Positions 8,084-19,348 of a DNA stretch of 64,000 bases are shown here, in pieces. Position 1 is the first letter of the stretch. Every line of letters begins with the position of its first letter. A model generated the notes under the pieces. That model had not been told where the DNA came from, made no database searches, and saw nothing but the letters and a program-made list of their open reading frames with translations. Position numbers and translations under genes: made by a program. This DNA comes from Streptomyces sp. NBC_01439 (GTDB lineage: Bacteria; Actinomycetota; Actinomycetes; Streptomycetales; Streptomycetaceae), in NCBI RefSeq assembly GCF_036227605.1, contig NZ_CP109487.1:4717501-4781500 (forward strand). Reading direction: 5' to 3'.

Positions 8084-8518
8084 CTATCCGAGCCCAAAGG
8101 TCGGGGCCCACGGGTCGTCGATGTCGAGCGTGATCTCGAATCCCGCGGTCGAGCTGACGGTAGCCACGCTCCCTGACCGTCGAATCCGATCGAACGGATT
8201 GGATTCCTCGAAGAACATCGCCCAGATGAGCGCGCGGTCAACGGTCAAGCGCGCAATGAACCCCTCCGACCCGTGCGCCCCCTCACCGCCCCACAGCAGC
8301 CCCTCCCCTCCCAGGTCCACCGCGGCGAGCCCATCGACCGAAGACACCCACGACGGATCGCCTTCCAGCACGTCGTCGAGGTCGAAGGGGGCGAGCACCG
8401 TGAAACCCCTCGGCGCTTCGGGGTCGAGGGCGACGCCGCAGGAGCGTCCGTCGGCATGGTGCAGTGCGTCCTTGATGGGCAGCTGAAGGCCTTCCCACAG
8501 GCGCTCGATCGCAGTCAT
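8084..8518 (-). CDS. Hypothetical acidic protein (possible orphan immunity protein)
   Basis: 144 residues from ATG 8518; the frame extends to 8620 but the upstream part lacks coding character and MTAIERLWEGLQ is a natural start. The protein is acidic and soluble, with no signal or membrane segment. It has a conserved-looking centre: GFTVLAPFDLDDVLEGDPSW and LTVDRALIWAMFFEESNPF. I do not recognise a family firmly. Size, acidity and position directly upstream of a large Rhs gene resemble immunity proteins of polymorphic toxin loci, but it is on the opposite strand, so that is only a suggestion. Confidence 0.6.
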   Translation of the reverse strand: MTAIERLWEGLQLPIKDALHHADGRSCGVALDPEAPRGFTVLAPFDLDDVLEGDPSWVSSVDGLAAVDLGGEGLLWGGEGAHGSEGFIARLTVDRALIWAMFFEESNPFDRIRRSGSVATVSSTAGFEITLDIDDPWAPTFGLG

Positions 8519-8712
8519 TCGTCCTTCCCGTTCCGGGGACACGCCCCCAACCACCCGCCCAAAAGGCCACGTTGGTCCGAGCGCGCCCCCCTCCCACGCC
8601 TCCTGGAAGGCAGCCGGCACGTAGATCGATTATCGGCCATAGATTCGGCCCTTTGTTCGATATTCGCTCGCGGTGGCAGACGATCTTCTTCTTTACTAGA
8701 GGAGGGTGAGCC

Positions 8713-11700
8713 ATGTTCAGATCCGCACGTCGCGGAGTCGTCTTCGTCCTGGCATCGGCGCTCCTGGCTACGGCCGGGGTCACCGATGCAGCGTGGGCAC
8801 GACCAGCGGCTCGGGCCGCGCAGCCGCCGGATTGGGCGGCGACGCGGTTCGCCAAGGACTTACCGAAGCAGCCCAAGGCCATGTCCTTGGCGGAGCGCCG
8901 GAAGGAGATGGACCGGTCCCGGGGGGACCATTCACCGATGCGCGGCTTCGTACAGCCGAAGCCGCCGACGCTCCCCGCAGCTCCGGCGCAGAAGCCGAGT
9001 GCCCCGCCGAAGACCGGCCCCGCCAGCAAACCCGCCGGAGAACGGAGCGGTCCGTCCGGGCAAGCGGCAGCAGGGGTGCCGAATCCTGACTGGGTGTCGG
9101 CGTACGCGACCGCCTACCCCGGCATGCTGACCATCGGCGGACAGACGAAGTTCTCCTCGGTCCCGGCCTCGTCCGTCTCGGGCCTGTGGCTCTACGTCAT
9201 GGACGAGCAGAAGAACCCGGTCCTCCAGCAGGAGATCAAGCGCTCGACCGACGACCCGACCGGCAAGTGGGTGGACAGCGGCGCGTGGTGCTACGGCTGG
9301 TGGTCGTCCAACCCCTACCCCGTTGACCAGTGCTTCTGGTGGAGTTCCAGCCTGCTCAACGGGCATCTCCAGGACGGCAAGAAGTACTACGCCTGGATCT
9401 TCCTCATGGGTTCCGACGGATCGGCGAGCCCCGGGGGGACGACCTCGCCGCTCGTCCAAGCCTTCTACACCCCTGACATTCCCGGCACGCAGGCAGGTCT
9501 GTGCACCTGCTACGGGCAGAGCTACCGGGCGGACCCGGTCAACACGGCGACCGGCATGTTCTACGACCGGAACACCGACGCAACGCTGCCGGGCTCCGGG
9601 ACGCCGTTCTCCCTGGACCGCAACTACCGGTCCGACTCGACCACCGCCGGGCTCTTGGGACGCGGCTGGTCGACGCCCTTCGACTCCAAACTGACGATCG
9701 CCGCCGGCAGCAGCGCGACACTTCATTCGGCCGACGGCGCGCAGGTGGTCTTCAAGGAGCAGCCGGGCGGGGCCTACACCACCCCTGCGGCCTCCACCCT
9801 CACGCTGGCCAAGACGGGCGCGACGTACACGGTCACCGCCTCGGACCACACGCGGCACACGTACAGTGCCTCGGGCCAGCTCACGTCCATCGTCGACCGC
9901 AGCGGCCAGGGCCTCACCCTCACGTACTCCTCGGGCAAGCTCTCGTCGGTCAAGGACGCGGCGGGCCGGAACGTCTCCTTCACGCTCGACGCGGCGGGCC
10001 TGCTGACCAAGGTCACGCTGCCCGACGGGACGTCCCTCTCCTACGGCTACACCGACGGCCTGCTGACCTCGGCGACCGACCAGGCCGGCAAGGCCGCCAG
10101 CTACACCTACGACGCCAACAAGCGGGTGGCCACGGCCACCGGCCGCGGCGGCGGGAAGGTGTCGAACACCTACGACGCGGCCGGCCGGGTCATCTCCCAA
10201 ACCGACAGCTCGGGCAAGACCACGAAGTTCACCTGGGACAACAAGCGGGAGTCCCACACCACCGACCCCAACGGTGGCATCTGGACCGACGTGTACTCCG
10301 GCAACGTGCTGATGGAGAGCGTCGACCCGTACGGCAAGAAGGTCTCCTACAGCTACGACCGGTACCTGCACCCGGTGTCCATCACCGACGCGCGCGGCAA
10401 CACCACGGAGATGACCTACGACGCCGCCGGCCGCATGGCCACGCGGAAGTCCCCGACCTCGGTGGGGCTCACGGAAAGCTGGGCCTACGACGCGGCCGGG
10501 AACATCTCCCGACACACCGACAGCCGGGGCAAGACCTCGACGTACACCTACGACGCCGCCAACCGCGTCGCATCGAGCACCGACCCGTCCGGTGGGAAGG
10601 TCGTCTACGCGTACACGGCCGTGGGCGCGCTCGCGGGCGTCACGACCCCGCGCGGCAAGGCCACCACGTACGCCTACGACACGGACGGCAACCGCACCTC
10701 GGTCACCACGGCAGCGTCCGAGAAGACGACGTTCCGTTACGACGCCGCCGGGCGGGTCACCGCGATGACCGACCCGCGGGGCAACGTCTCCGGCGCCGAC
10801 CCGAACGCGTTCACCACCGGCTACGCCTACGACCAGCGCGGTCTGCTCAGCTCCACGACGGACCCGCTCGGCCACACCACCACGTACGGCTACGACAACG
10901 CGGGCCGGCTCACCTCGGTGAAGGACCCTGCGGGCCGGACCACCGCCTACGCCTACGACACGGCCGGACGTCTCACCAAGACCACGAGCCCGGCGGGCAA
11001 GGTCACGACGCGCGGCTACGACGCCAACGGCAACCTGGCCTCCTCCACGGACGCCCTGGGCAACAAGACCACCCACACCTACGACAAGTCGAACCGGCTG
11101 CTCAGCACGGTCTCGCCGCGCGGCAACCTGTCCGGCGCCAACGCCGCGGCCTTCACCACCACCTACGGCTACGACGAGAACGGCAACCAGACCACGGTGA
11201 CCGACCCGTCGGGCGCCGTGACGACCACCGCCTACGACGCGCTCAACCGACCCGTCTCCGTCACCAACGCCCTCGGCCAGATCACCAAGACGACCTACGA
11301 CGGCAACGACAACGTCCTGACGAGCACCGATCCACTCGGAAAGGTCACCAGCTACACCTACACCGACTCCGGTCTCCCCGCGTCCTCCACCGATCCGCTG
11401 GGCAAGGTCACCTCCTTCGGCTACGACCCGGACGGGAACCGGACCAGCCTGACGACACCACTGGGCTTCAAGACCACCACCACCTACGACGCCGACGGGC
11501 GCATGGCCACGCAGGTCGAGCCCCGGGGCAACGTCGCGGGTGCGGACCCGGCGAAGTTCTCGACCACGTACGCCTACGACCCGGCCGGCAACCTGACCAA
11601 GGTCACCAACCCCCTCGGCAAGGCGACCAGCACCTCCTACGACGCCACCAACCGAGTGGTGGCGACCACGGACGAACTGGGCAGGACCACCAGGTCCGAC

Positions 11701-14700
11701 TACGACGAGCTCGGCCGGATCACGAAGGTGACCGGACCCGACGCCGCCGTGACCAGCTACACCTACAACGCGGCCGGCGACCTGGCCACGCGCAAGGATC
11801 CGAACGACCACACCACCACCTACGGCTACGACGACACCGGCCGCCCGACGTCCGTCGCCGACCCGCTCGGCCGCAAGGACACCTACGGTTATGACGCCGA
11901 CGGCAACCGGACCAAGGTCACCAATGCCCGCGGGGTCACCGCCACCGCCACCTTCGACGCCCGCGGCCTGACGACCGCGGTCAACTACAGCGACACCACG
12001 CCCCAGGTGACGGCCACGTACGACGCCCTCGGACGTCGGAAGACGGTCACTGATGCCACCGGCACGCGAACCCTGGGCTTCGACGCCGCCGGCCGGCTGA
12101 CCGGAGTCACTCCGAGTGCGGGCAAGGGTTCGTACAAGTACGCCTACGACGCCGCCGGTCACTTGACCTCGCGGACCATCGACTACAGCGCTCCCCAGCC
12201 GCTGGACTGGAGCGGCGCCACCCAGACCGCCTCCGGAGACCTCGACGGCGACGGCTACACGGACGTCATCCGCACCGATGCCACCAACGGCATCCGCACC
12301 TTCCTCGGACGTTCGGACGGCACCTTCACGACCGGACCCGCGGTCAGCGGATCGGGCACCGGCTTCCAGCAGGTCCTCACGCTCGAGTACACCGGGGACG
12401 GCAAGCTCGACCTGCTGGCCATCGACAAGGCAACGGGTCATCTCCTGCGCTACGACGGCGACGGCAAGGGCGGCTTCGCCGCAGCCGTCGACCTCGGAGC
12501 CGGCTGGGGACCGATGACCCTCACCCCGGGCGACTTCAACAAGGACGGCAAGCAGGACTTCCTCGCCGTCAGCTCCACCGCCAACACCATGTACCTCTAC
12601 CCGGGCAACGGCACGGGAGGCTTCGCGGCCCGCACGACCGTCGGAACAGGCTGGAAGACCTACCGGGTCGTCCCCATCGAATTCAACGGGGACGGAAAGC
12701 TCGATCTCCTCGCCGTCAACCCGTCCGACGGGCACCTGTACCTCTATCCCGGCGACGGCGCGGGCAAGCTCGGTGACCGTACCGACCTCGGCGCGGGCTG
12801 GGGCGCGATGCAGCTCGTACCCGGCGAGTTCGACAACGACGGCAAGCCGGACTTCCTCGCCGTCGACACCGCCAACCACAAACTGCGCTTCTACCCGGGC
12901 AACGGCACCGGCGGCTTCGGCAACCACGTCGTCCAGCCGGACGACTGGACCGCGTACGGGACACCGGCCGTGGGCCGCTTCGGGTCCTCCGCCAACCAGG
13001 GCGTCGTCGCCCCGGACACCAGCAACCAGCTGCGCAAGTGGAGCGGCGACGGCAAGGGCAACCTGACCGGCAACGCCGTCGCGACGGGCCCGGCCGGCGG
13101 TGCCAAGGTCAGCTACGGCTATGACGCGGACGGACGGCGCACCAGCCAGTCCGGCTCCGCGGGCGCCATCACCTACGGCTACGACCCCGACGGCAGGCTC
13201 ACGAGCACCACCTTGCCGACGGGCAACGGTCACGTCGAAAGCCGGGCCTACGACAACGCGGGCCGACTGTCCGCCATCAGCAACAGCAAGGCCGCCGCCG
13301 TCCTCGCCGAATGGCAGCTCACGCGCGACGACGCCGGCCGGACCACCCGCGTGGCAGCGACCCGTGCCGGCCAGCCGGCGAGCTACCAGTACTACGGCTA
13401 CGACAGCGCCGGCAGGCTCCTCACCGACTGCACCTCGACCACGCAGGCGGCGAGTTGCCCGGACACGGCAGCCGCCACCACCTACACCTACGACTCCGTC
13501 GGCAACCGCAAGACCCAGACCAGGGCCGGTGCCACCACCACCTACACGTACGACGCCGCGGACCAGCTGACCGCCGCCGCCACGGGCTCCACCCACCGCG
13601 GCTTCACCTACGACGCCGACGGGAACCAGACCTCGGACGGCGCCAACACCTTCGGCTACGACGCGAAGAACCAGCTCACCTCGGTCACCGTCGGCGCGGA
13701 CAGCTACACGTTCGCCTACGACGCCGACGGCAACCGCACCAAGGCCTCCAAGGGCAGCACGGTCCTGCGCACCTCCGCCTGGGACGTCAACGCAGCCCTG
13801 CCCGTCATCGGGGCCGAGTACGACGCCGCCGGTTCCCGGACCGCCGAGTACCAGTACAACCCCTTGGGCCAGATCCAGAGCGAAACCACCGGTGGCCGCG
13901 GCTACTTCCTGCACCACGACCAGCTCGGTTCCGTCACCGACGTGACCGACACGAGCGGAGCCGCACGGATCCGCTACGGCTACACGGCATTCGGTGAAGC
14001 CACCAGGACCGATGTGGCTGCCGCTCCGCCCGCCAACCCCTTCACCTACACCGGCGCCTACACCGAGCCCAGCACCAGCGCGGCCGGCTACTACCTGAGG
14101 GCCCGCAACTACGACCCCACCACCGGACGGCTCACCGGAACCGATCCCGCAGCGCTTCCGGCCGGCAGGCCGTACATCTCGGCGTACGCGTACGCCGACA
14201 ACTCACCCACCCGCTTCACCGACCCGACCGGCCTCACCCCGGACGACCCCGACGACGGCAAGGTCCACTCCTTCGGCCAGGCCGCGAGCATCATCGGCGA
14301 CGGACTGGTGGAGGGCGCCAAGCTGCCCTTCCAGTTCGTCGCGGACATCTACCACGCGCTCAGGGGCCAGAACGGCGGCAGTGGCGCGTTCGTCGACAAG
14401 TACCTTCCCGTCCGCCCGGCCTACCGCCTCTACCGGGCCGCCGAGATGTTCCGCGACCAAGGCTGCGAGGAGCTGGCCGACGTCTACAGTCACGCGGGCG
14501 ACGAACTCGCCCAGCAGCTGGCCGTCACCGGCCTGGGCGGTCTGACGGGGTGGCGCCGGAGCGTCGCCGAGTCGGAAACGAGCATCCTCCGGTCCGAGGG
14601 CGCGGCGCGCCCCCCGCTGCCTCCGCTGCGCCAGGCCTACATCGACGAGGTGGAGGGATTGACCCGGCAGGCCGCGGAGATGCGGGCCGCGGGCGCCTCG

Positions 14701-14940
14701 CCCGAGGTGATCGCCCGCACCTTGCACAAGGCCCGCCGGGACATCGGCGTCAAGTACAAGGACCTCACCCCGGAGCCCAAGCGGAATGAGATCTACGAGC
14801 GCAACCTCGGGAAGTACGGTGACAAGCTCGGTCCGTCGATCGATTGGCTCAGGGCGAACGGCAAGACCTGGGAGCAGATCATCGAGAGCGCGACCCGCAC
14901 CGGCGGGAAGGACCTCGGTCTCGAAAAGAGGACGGAATGA
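8713..14940 (+). CDS. Secreted Rhs/YD-repeat protein with FG-GAP insert and toxin-like C-terminus
   Basis: 2075 residues. Signal peptide at 1-30 (VVFVLASALLATAGVTDAA). A Pro/Lys-rich linker and beta domain follow, then a DUF6531-like entry (VNTATGMFYDRNTD, FSLDRNYRSDS, about 277-320). Dozens of YD repeats (YTYDAANR, YGYDNAGRL pattern) run from about 330 to 1150. An FG-GAP/VCBS block of calcium-loop repeats (DLDGDGYTD, DFNKDGKQDF, EFNGDGKLDLL) fills about 1175-1440, and YD repeats resume to about 1770. The Rhs core ends with ARNYDPTTGRLTGTDP and NSPTRFTDPTG (about 1800-1840). The last 235 residues are the variable tail, with KYKDLTPEPKR and KYGDKLGPSIDWLR motifs. GAGGAGG precedes ATG 8713. A polymorphic toxin is the best reading. 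Confidence 0.93.
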   Translation: MFRSARRGVVFVLASALLATAGVTDAAWARPAARAAQPPDWAATRFAKDLPKQPKAMSLAERRKEMDRSRGDHSPMRGFVQPKPPTLPAAPAQKPSAPPKTGPASKPAGERSGPSGQAAAGVPNPDWVSAYATAYPGMLTIGGQTKFSSVPASSVSGLWLYVMDEQKNPVLQQEIKRSTDDPTGKWVDSGAWCYGWWSSNPYPVDQCFWWSSSLLNGHLQDGKKYYAWIFLMGSDGSASPGGTTSPLVQAFYTPDIPGTQAGLCTCYGQSYRADPVNTATGMFYDRNTDATLPGSGTPFSLDRNYRSDSTTAGLLGRGWSTPFDSKLTIAAGSSATLHSADGAQVVFKEQPGGAYTTPAASTLTLAKTGATYTVTASDHTRHTYSASGQLTSIVDRSGQGLTLTYSSGKLSSVKDAAGRNVSFTLDAAGLLTKVTLPDGTSLSYGYTDGLLTSATDQAGKAASYTYDANKRVATATGRGGGKVSNTYDAAGRVISQTDSSGKTTKFTWDNKRESHTTDPNGGIWTDVYSGNVLMESVDPYGKKVSYSYDRYLHPVSITDARGNTTEMTYDAAGRMATRKSPTSVGLTESWAYDAAGNISRHTDSRGKTSTYTYDAANRVASSTDPSGGKVVYAYTAVGALAGVTTPRGKATTYAYDTDGNRTSVTTAASEKTTFRYDAAGRVTAMTDPRGNVSGADPNAFTTGYAYDQRGLLSSTTDPLGHTTTYGYDNAGRLTSVKDPAGRTTAYAYDTAGRLTKTTSPAGKVTTRGYDANGNLASSTDALGNKTTHTYDKSNRLLSTVSPRGNLSGANAAAFTTTYGYDENGNQTTVTDPSGAVTTTAYDALNRPVSVTNALGQITKTTYDGNDNVLTSTDPLGKVTSYTYTDSGLPASSTDPLGKVTSFGYDPDGNRTSLTTPLGFKTTTTYDADGRMATQVEPRGNVAGADPAKFSTTYAYDPAGNLTKVTNPLGKATSTSYDATNRVVATTDELGRTTRSDYDELGRITKVTGPDAAVTSYTYNAAGDLATRKDPNDHTTTYGYDDTGRPTSVADPLGRKDTYGYDADGNRTKVTNARGVTATATFDARGLTTAVNYSDTTPQVTATYDALGRRKTVTDATGTRTLGFDAAGRLTGVTPSAGKGSYKYAYDAAGHLTSRTIDYSAPQPLDWSGATQTASGDLDGDGYTDVIRTDATNGIRTFLGRSDGTFTTGPAVSGSGTGFQQVLTLEYTGDGKLDLLAIDKATGHLLRYDGDGKGGFAAAVDLGAGWGPMTLTPGDFNKDGKQDFLAVSSTANTMYLYPGNGTGGFAARTTVGTGWKTYRVVPIEFNGDGKLDLLAVNPSDGHLYLYPGDGAGKLGDRTDLGAGWGAMQLVPGEFDNDGKPDFLAVDTANHKLRFYPGNGTGGFGNHVVQPDDWTAYGTPAVGRFGSSANQGVVAPDTSNQLRKWSGDGKGNLTGNAVATGPAGGAKVSYGYDADGRRTSQSGSAGAITYGYDPDGRLTSTTLPTGNGHVESRAYDNAGRLSAISNSKAAAVLAEWQLTRDDAGRTTRVAATRAGQPASYQYYGYDSAGRLLTDCTSTTQAASCPDTAAATTYTYDSVGNRKTQTRAGATTTYTYDAADQLTAAATGSTHRGFTYDADGNQTSDGANTFGYDAKNQLTSVTVGADSYTFAYDADGNRTKASKGSTVLRTSAWDVNAALPVIGAEYDAAGSRTAEYQYNPLGQIQSETTGGRGYFLHHDQLGSVTDVTDTSGAARIRYGYTAFGEATRTDVAAAPPANPFTYTGAYTEPSTSAAGYYLRARNYDPTTGRLTGTDPAALPAGRPYISAYAYADNSPTRFTDPTGLTPDDPDDGKVHSFGQAASIIGDGLVEGAKLPFQFVADIYHALRGQNGGSGAFVDKYLPVRPAYRLYRAAEMFRDQGCEELADVYSHAGDELAQQLAVTGLGGLTGWRRSVAESETSILRSEGAARPPLPPLRQAYIDEVEGLTRQAAEMRAAGASPEVIARTLHKARRDIGVKYKDLTPEPKRNEIYERNLGKYGDKLGPSIDWLRANGKTWEQIIESATRTGGKDLGLEKRTE

Positions 14941-15371
14941 TGATCATCCGGTCGTTCGACCGCTACGGCGAGTGGGCCGGTTTTGAACCGGCCACGGGAT
15001 CACTGGAGGTCCACGGCAGGGACGAACCGACACCACCCGGCGCGCCGGACCCAACGGGCCACTACGGCACCTTGGGTGACGTACCGGTGGTGTTCTACCG
15101 GCACGGAGCGACCCTGCACCTCCGCATCGGCGATCAGGAAATCGGACTGGGGAGCAGCCCAGAGGCGCGACACGAACGGCTCGGAGGCCGCTGCCGGCTC
15201 ACCATCGGCAGCACGTCCGTCGTGTACGCGGCTCCTGCGACCCTGATCGACCCTGCCGAGGACCCCACGCCCTTCGCCGAGCCCGAAGACTTCGACATCG
15301 GCCTGTTCATCGTCAACGTGCTCGAAGACCCCGCACGAAGGGACTCCCTCTACACCTCCGAACACGGCTGA
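14937..15371 (+). CDS. Candidate immunity protein for the Rhs toxin
   Basis: 144 residues. ATG 14937 overlaps the Rhs stop (ATGA), behind AAGAGGACGG, so the two are co-translated. The protein is small, acidic and soluble, with many beta-type stretches (VVFYRHGATLHLRIG, CRLTIGSTSVVYAAP) and an acidic C-terminal region (EPEDFDIGLFIVNVLED). I do not recognise its family. Immediate coupling behind a toxin tail is the standard place for a cognate immunity gene. A perfect terminator hairpin follows at 15440-15470. Confidence 0.75.
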   Translation: MMIIRSFDRYGEWAGFEPATGSLEVHGRDEPTPPGAPDPTGHYGTLGDVPVVFYRHGATLHLRIGDQEIGLGSSPEARHERLGGRCRLTIGSTSVVYAAPATLIDPAEDPTPFAEPEDFDIGLFIVNVLEDPARRDSLYTSEHG

Positions 15372-15439
15372 TCCCGCCGTACCGCCCGGCACGGGGCCGG
15401 CACCGCTCCACGGTTCGAGCCCCGTGATCCACTCCATGA

Positions 15440-15470
15440 CGAAGCCCCAGGTCAACGACCTGGGGCTTCG
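15440..15470. terminator. Perfect terminator hairpin after the Rhs-immunity pair
   Basis: A 14-base perfect stem (CGAAGCCCCAGGTC against its complement) with loop AAC lies 69 bases after the immunity stop and separates the Rhs locus from the sulfur cluster. Confidence 0.8.
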
Positions 15471-15545
15471 CCGCTTCGGGGCCCGTGTGGGTGGCCGACG
15501 GCTGGGTAGCCGCCGGGTGAGAGCGGGCTCTCCGCGCCGCAAAAA

Positions 15546-15593
15546 TACCCCCGGGGGTACCCGTGCTAGGCTCGAAATATACCCCCGGGGGTA
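15546..15593. promoter_or_regulatory. Two CstR-type operators upstream of the sulfur cluster
   Basis: The 14-base perfect palindrome TACCCCCGGGGGTA occurs at 15546-15559 and again at 15580-15593, 34 bases apart. Between them TAGGCT (15567-15572) could be a -10 box, so bound repressor would flank or cover the promoter. G/C-tract palindromes ending in TA are the known operator style of CsoR/CstR proteins, and a CstR-like gene ends this cluster. Confidence 0.8.
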
Positions 15594-15618
15594 ATTGTCA
15601 GCCGAAAGGAGCAACCGC

Positions 15619-17001
15619 GTGTTCTTCATCGACACCATCGAGACCGAGGGACTCGGAAACCGCAGCTACCTGGCGGGCGGCGCCACGACCGCGGCGGTCG
15701 TCGACCCGCCCCGCGACATCGACCGGGTCATCGCGGCGGCCGCCGCCCGCGGGGTGCGGATCTCCCACGTGGTGGAGACCCACCTGCACAACGACTACGT
15801 CACCGGCGGCCTGGACCTGGCCCGCCTGACCGGCGCCGCGTACCTGGTGCCGGCCGGTGCCCGCGTCTCCTTCGCCCGGACGCCGGTGGCCGACGGCGAC
15901 ACGGTGGGCGTCGACGACGGCATCGCGCTGCGGGCGCTGGCCACCCCCGGCCACACTCCCCACCACACCTCCTACGCGCTGGAGGAGCACGGCCGGGTGG
16001 CGGCGGTCTTCACCGGCGGTTCGCTGCTGATCGGCTCGGTGGGCCGCCCCGACCTGGTCGAGCCGCGCCTGACCGAGGAGCTGGCCCGCGCCCAGCACGC
16101 CTCCGTCCACCGCCTGGCCGCCGAGCTCCCCGACGAGACGGCCGTGCTGCCCACCCACGGCTTCGGCAGCTTCTGCTCCTCCTCCCAGTCCGAGGGCGAC
16201 GCCACCACCATCGGCAAGGAGAAGAACGTCAACGACGCCCTGGTCAAGGACGTCGACCGGTTCGTCGCCGACCTGCTGGCCGGCCTGGAGGACGTACCCG
16301 CCTACTACGCCCACATGGGCCCGGCCAACGCCGCAGGCCCGGATCCGGTGGACCTGAGCACACCGCCCCTGACCGATGCCGTCGACATCGCCGAGCGGCT
16401 GGCCGCCGGGGAATGGGTGGTCGACCTGCGCAACCGGATCGCCTTCGCCGAAGGTCACGTCGCGGGCTCGTTCAACTTCGAGGCCGACGGAAAGATCGCC
16501 ACCTACCTCGCCTGGATGATCCCCTGGGGAAAGCCCGTCACCCTGCTCGCGGAGTCACCCGCCCAGCTCGCCGCCGCCCAGCGCGAACTGGTCCGCGTCG
16601 GCCTCGACCGGCCCGCGGCGGCGGCCACCGGCACGCCCCGCGACTGGATGCCCGAAGGGCACGGCCCGCGCTCCTTCCCCCGCGCCACCTTCGCCGACCT
16701 CGCCAACCGGGGCGCCCGGGACACCGACTCCACGACGGTCGTCCTGGACGTGCGCCGCGCTGCGGAGCGCGCCCGGGGGTGGATCGCCGGTTCCGTGCAC
16801 ATCCCCGTCCACGACCTGCACCGGCGCCTGACCGAGGTCCCGCCCGGCACCGTGTGGGTGCACTGCGCCGGCGGAATGCGCGCCGCGATCGCCGCCTCCC
16901 TGCTGGACGCCGCCGGACGTGACGTCGTCGCCGTCGACGACTCCTTCGACGCCGCCTCCGAGGCCGGCCTGCCCCTCACCGACGGCGACCGGGACCTCTG
17001 A
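15619..17001 (+). CDS. CstB-like persulfide dioxygenase-rhodanese fusion
   Basis: 460 residues. Residues 1-230 form an ETHE1-type metallo-beta-lactamase dioxygenase with the iron site motif THLHNDYV, then TPGHTPHH and LPTHGFGSFC. A first rhodanese-like domain (about 255-345, VVDLRNRIAFAEGHVAGSFN) ends in VTLLAES where the active-site Cys loop should be, so it is inactive. A second rhodanese domain (about 360-455) has an active loop HCAGGMRA. Dioxygenase, pseudo-rhodanese, rhodanese is the order of Staphylococcus CstB, which oxidises persulfides to thiosulfate. GTG 15619 is chosen because AAAGGAG sits 7 bases before it. It heads the CstR-controlled cluster. Confidence 0.9.
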   Translation: MFFIDTIETEGLGNRSYLAGGATTAAVVDPPRDIDRVIAAAAARGVRISHVVETHLHNDYVTGGLDLARLTGAAYLVPAGARVSFARTPVADGDTVGVDDGIALRALATPGHTPHHTSYALEEHGRVAAVFTGGSLLIGSVGRPDLVEPRLTEELARAQHASVHRLAAELPDETAVLPTHGFGSFCSSSQSEGDATTIGKEKNVNDALVKDVDRFVADLLAGLEDVPAYYAHMGPANAAGPDPVDLSTPPLTDAVDIAERLAAGEWVVDLRNRIAFAEGHVAGSFNFEADGKIATYLAWMIPWGKPVTLLAESPAQLAAAQRELVRVGLDRPAAAATGTPRDWMPEGHGPRSFPRATFADLANRGARDTDSTTVVLDVRRAAERARGWIAGSVHIPVHDLHRRLTEVPPGTVWVHCAGGMRAAIAASLLDAAGRDVVAVDDSFDAASEAGLPLTDGDRDL

Positions 17002-17050
17002 ACCCGTACTCCCGTACTCCTCCTGCCCCATCGACCCGGAAGGAAGACGG

Positions 17051-19160
<2,110 letters not shown>

Positions 19161-19348
19161 CCGGCACCCGCCCCGGCCCGGCCCCTCCGCGGGGCCGGGC
19201 CGGGGCGAGACCGGGGGTGCGCCGCCCCCGGAAGCAACGCCGCGCACCACCGGCACGCACATTCCCCTGAGAAAGGTGTTATCGCCGCGCGCCCCACGGG
19301 TCTCCTTCAATGTCAGGCCAGGTGGGCCCTCACCTTCGAGGAGATGCG

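Noticed and set aside
12190..13060. Possible independent gene for the FG-GAP block
   Set aside because: The block is in one uninterrupted frame with the YD repeats on both sides, with no internal ribosome binding site.
8932..13917. 1661-codon leftward open frame
   Set aside because: It runs antisense to the Rhs gene and repeats VGV/GRR-type residues that mirror the YD repeats; no start signal or domain is visible.
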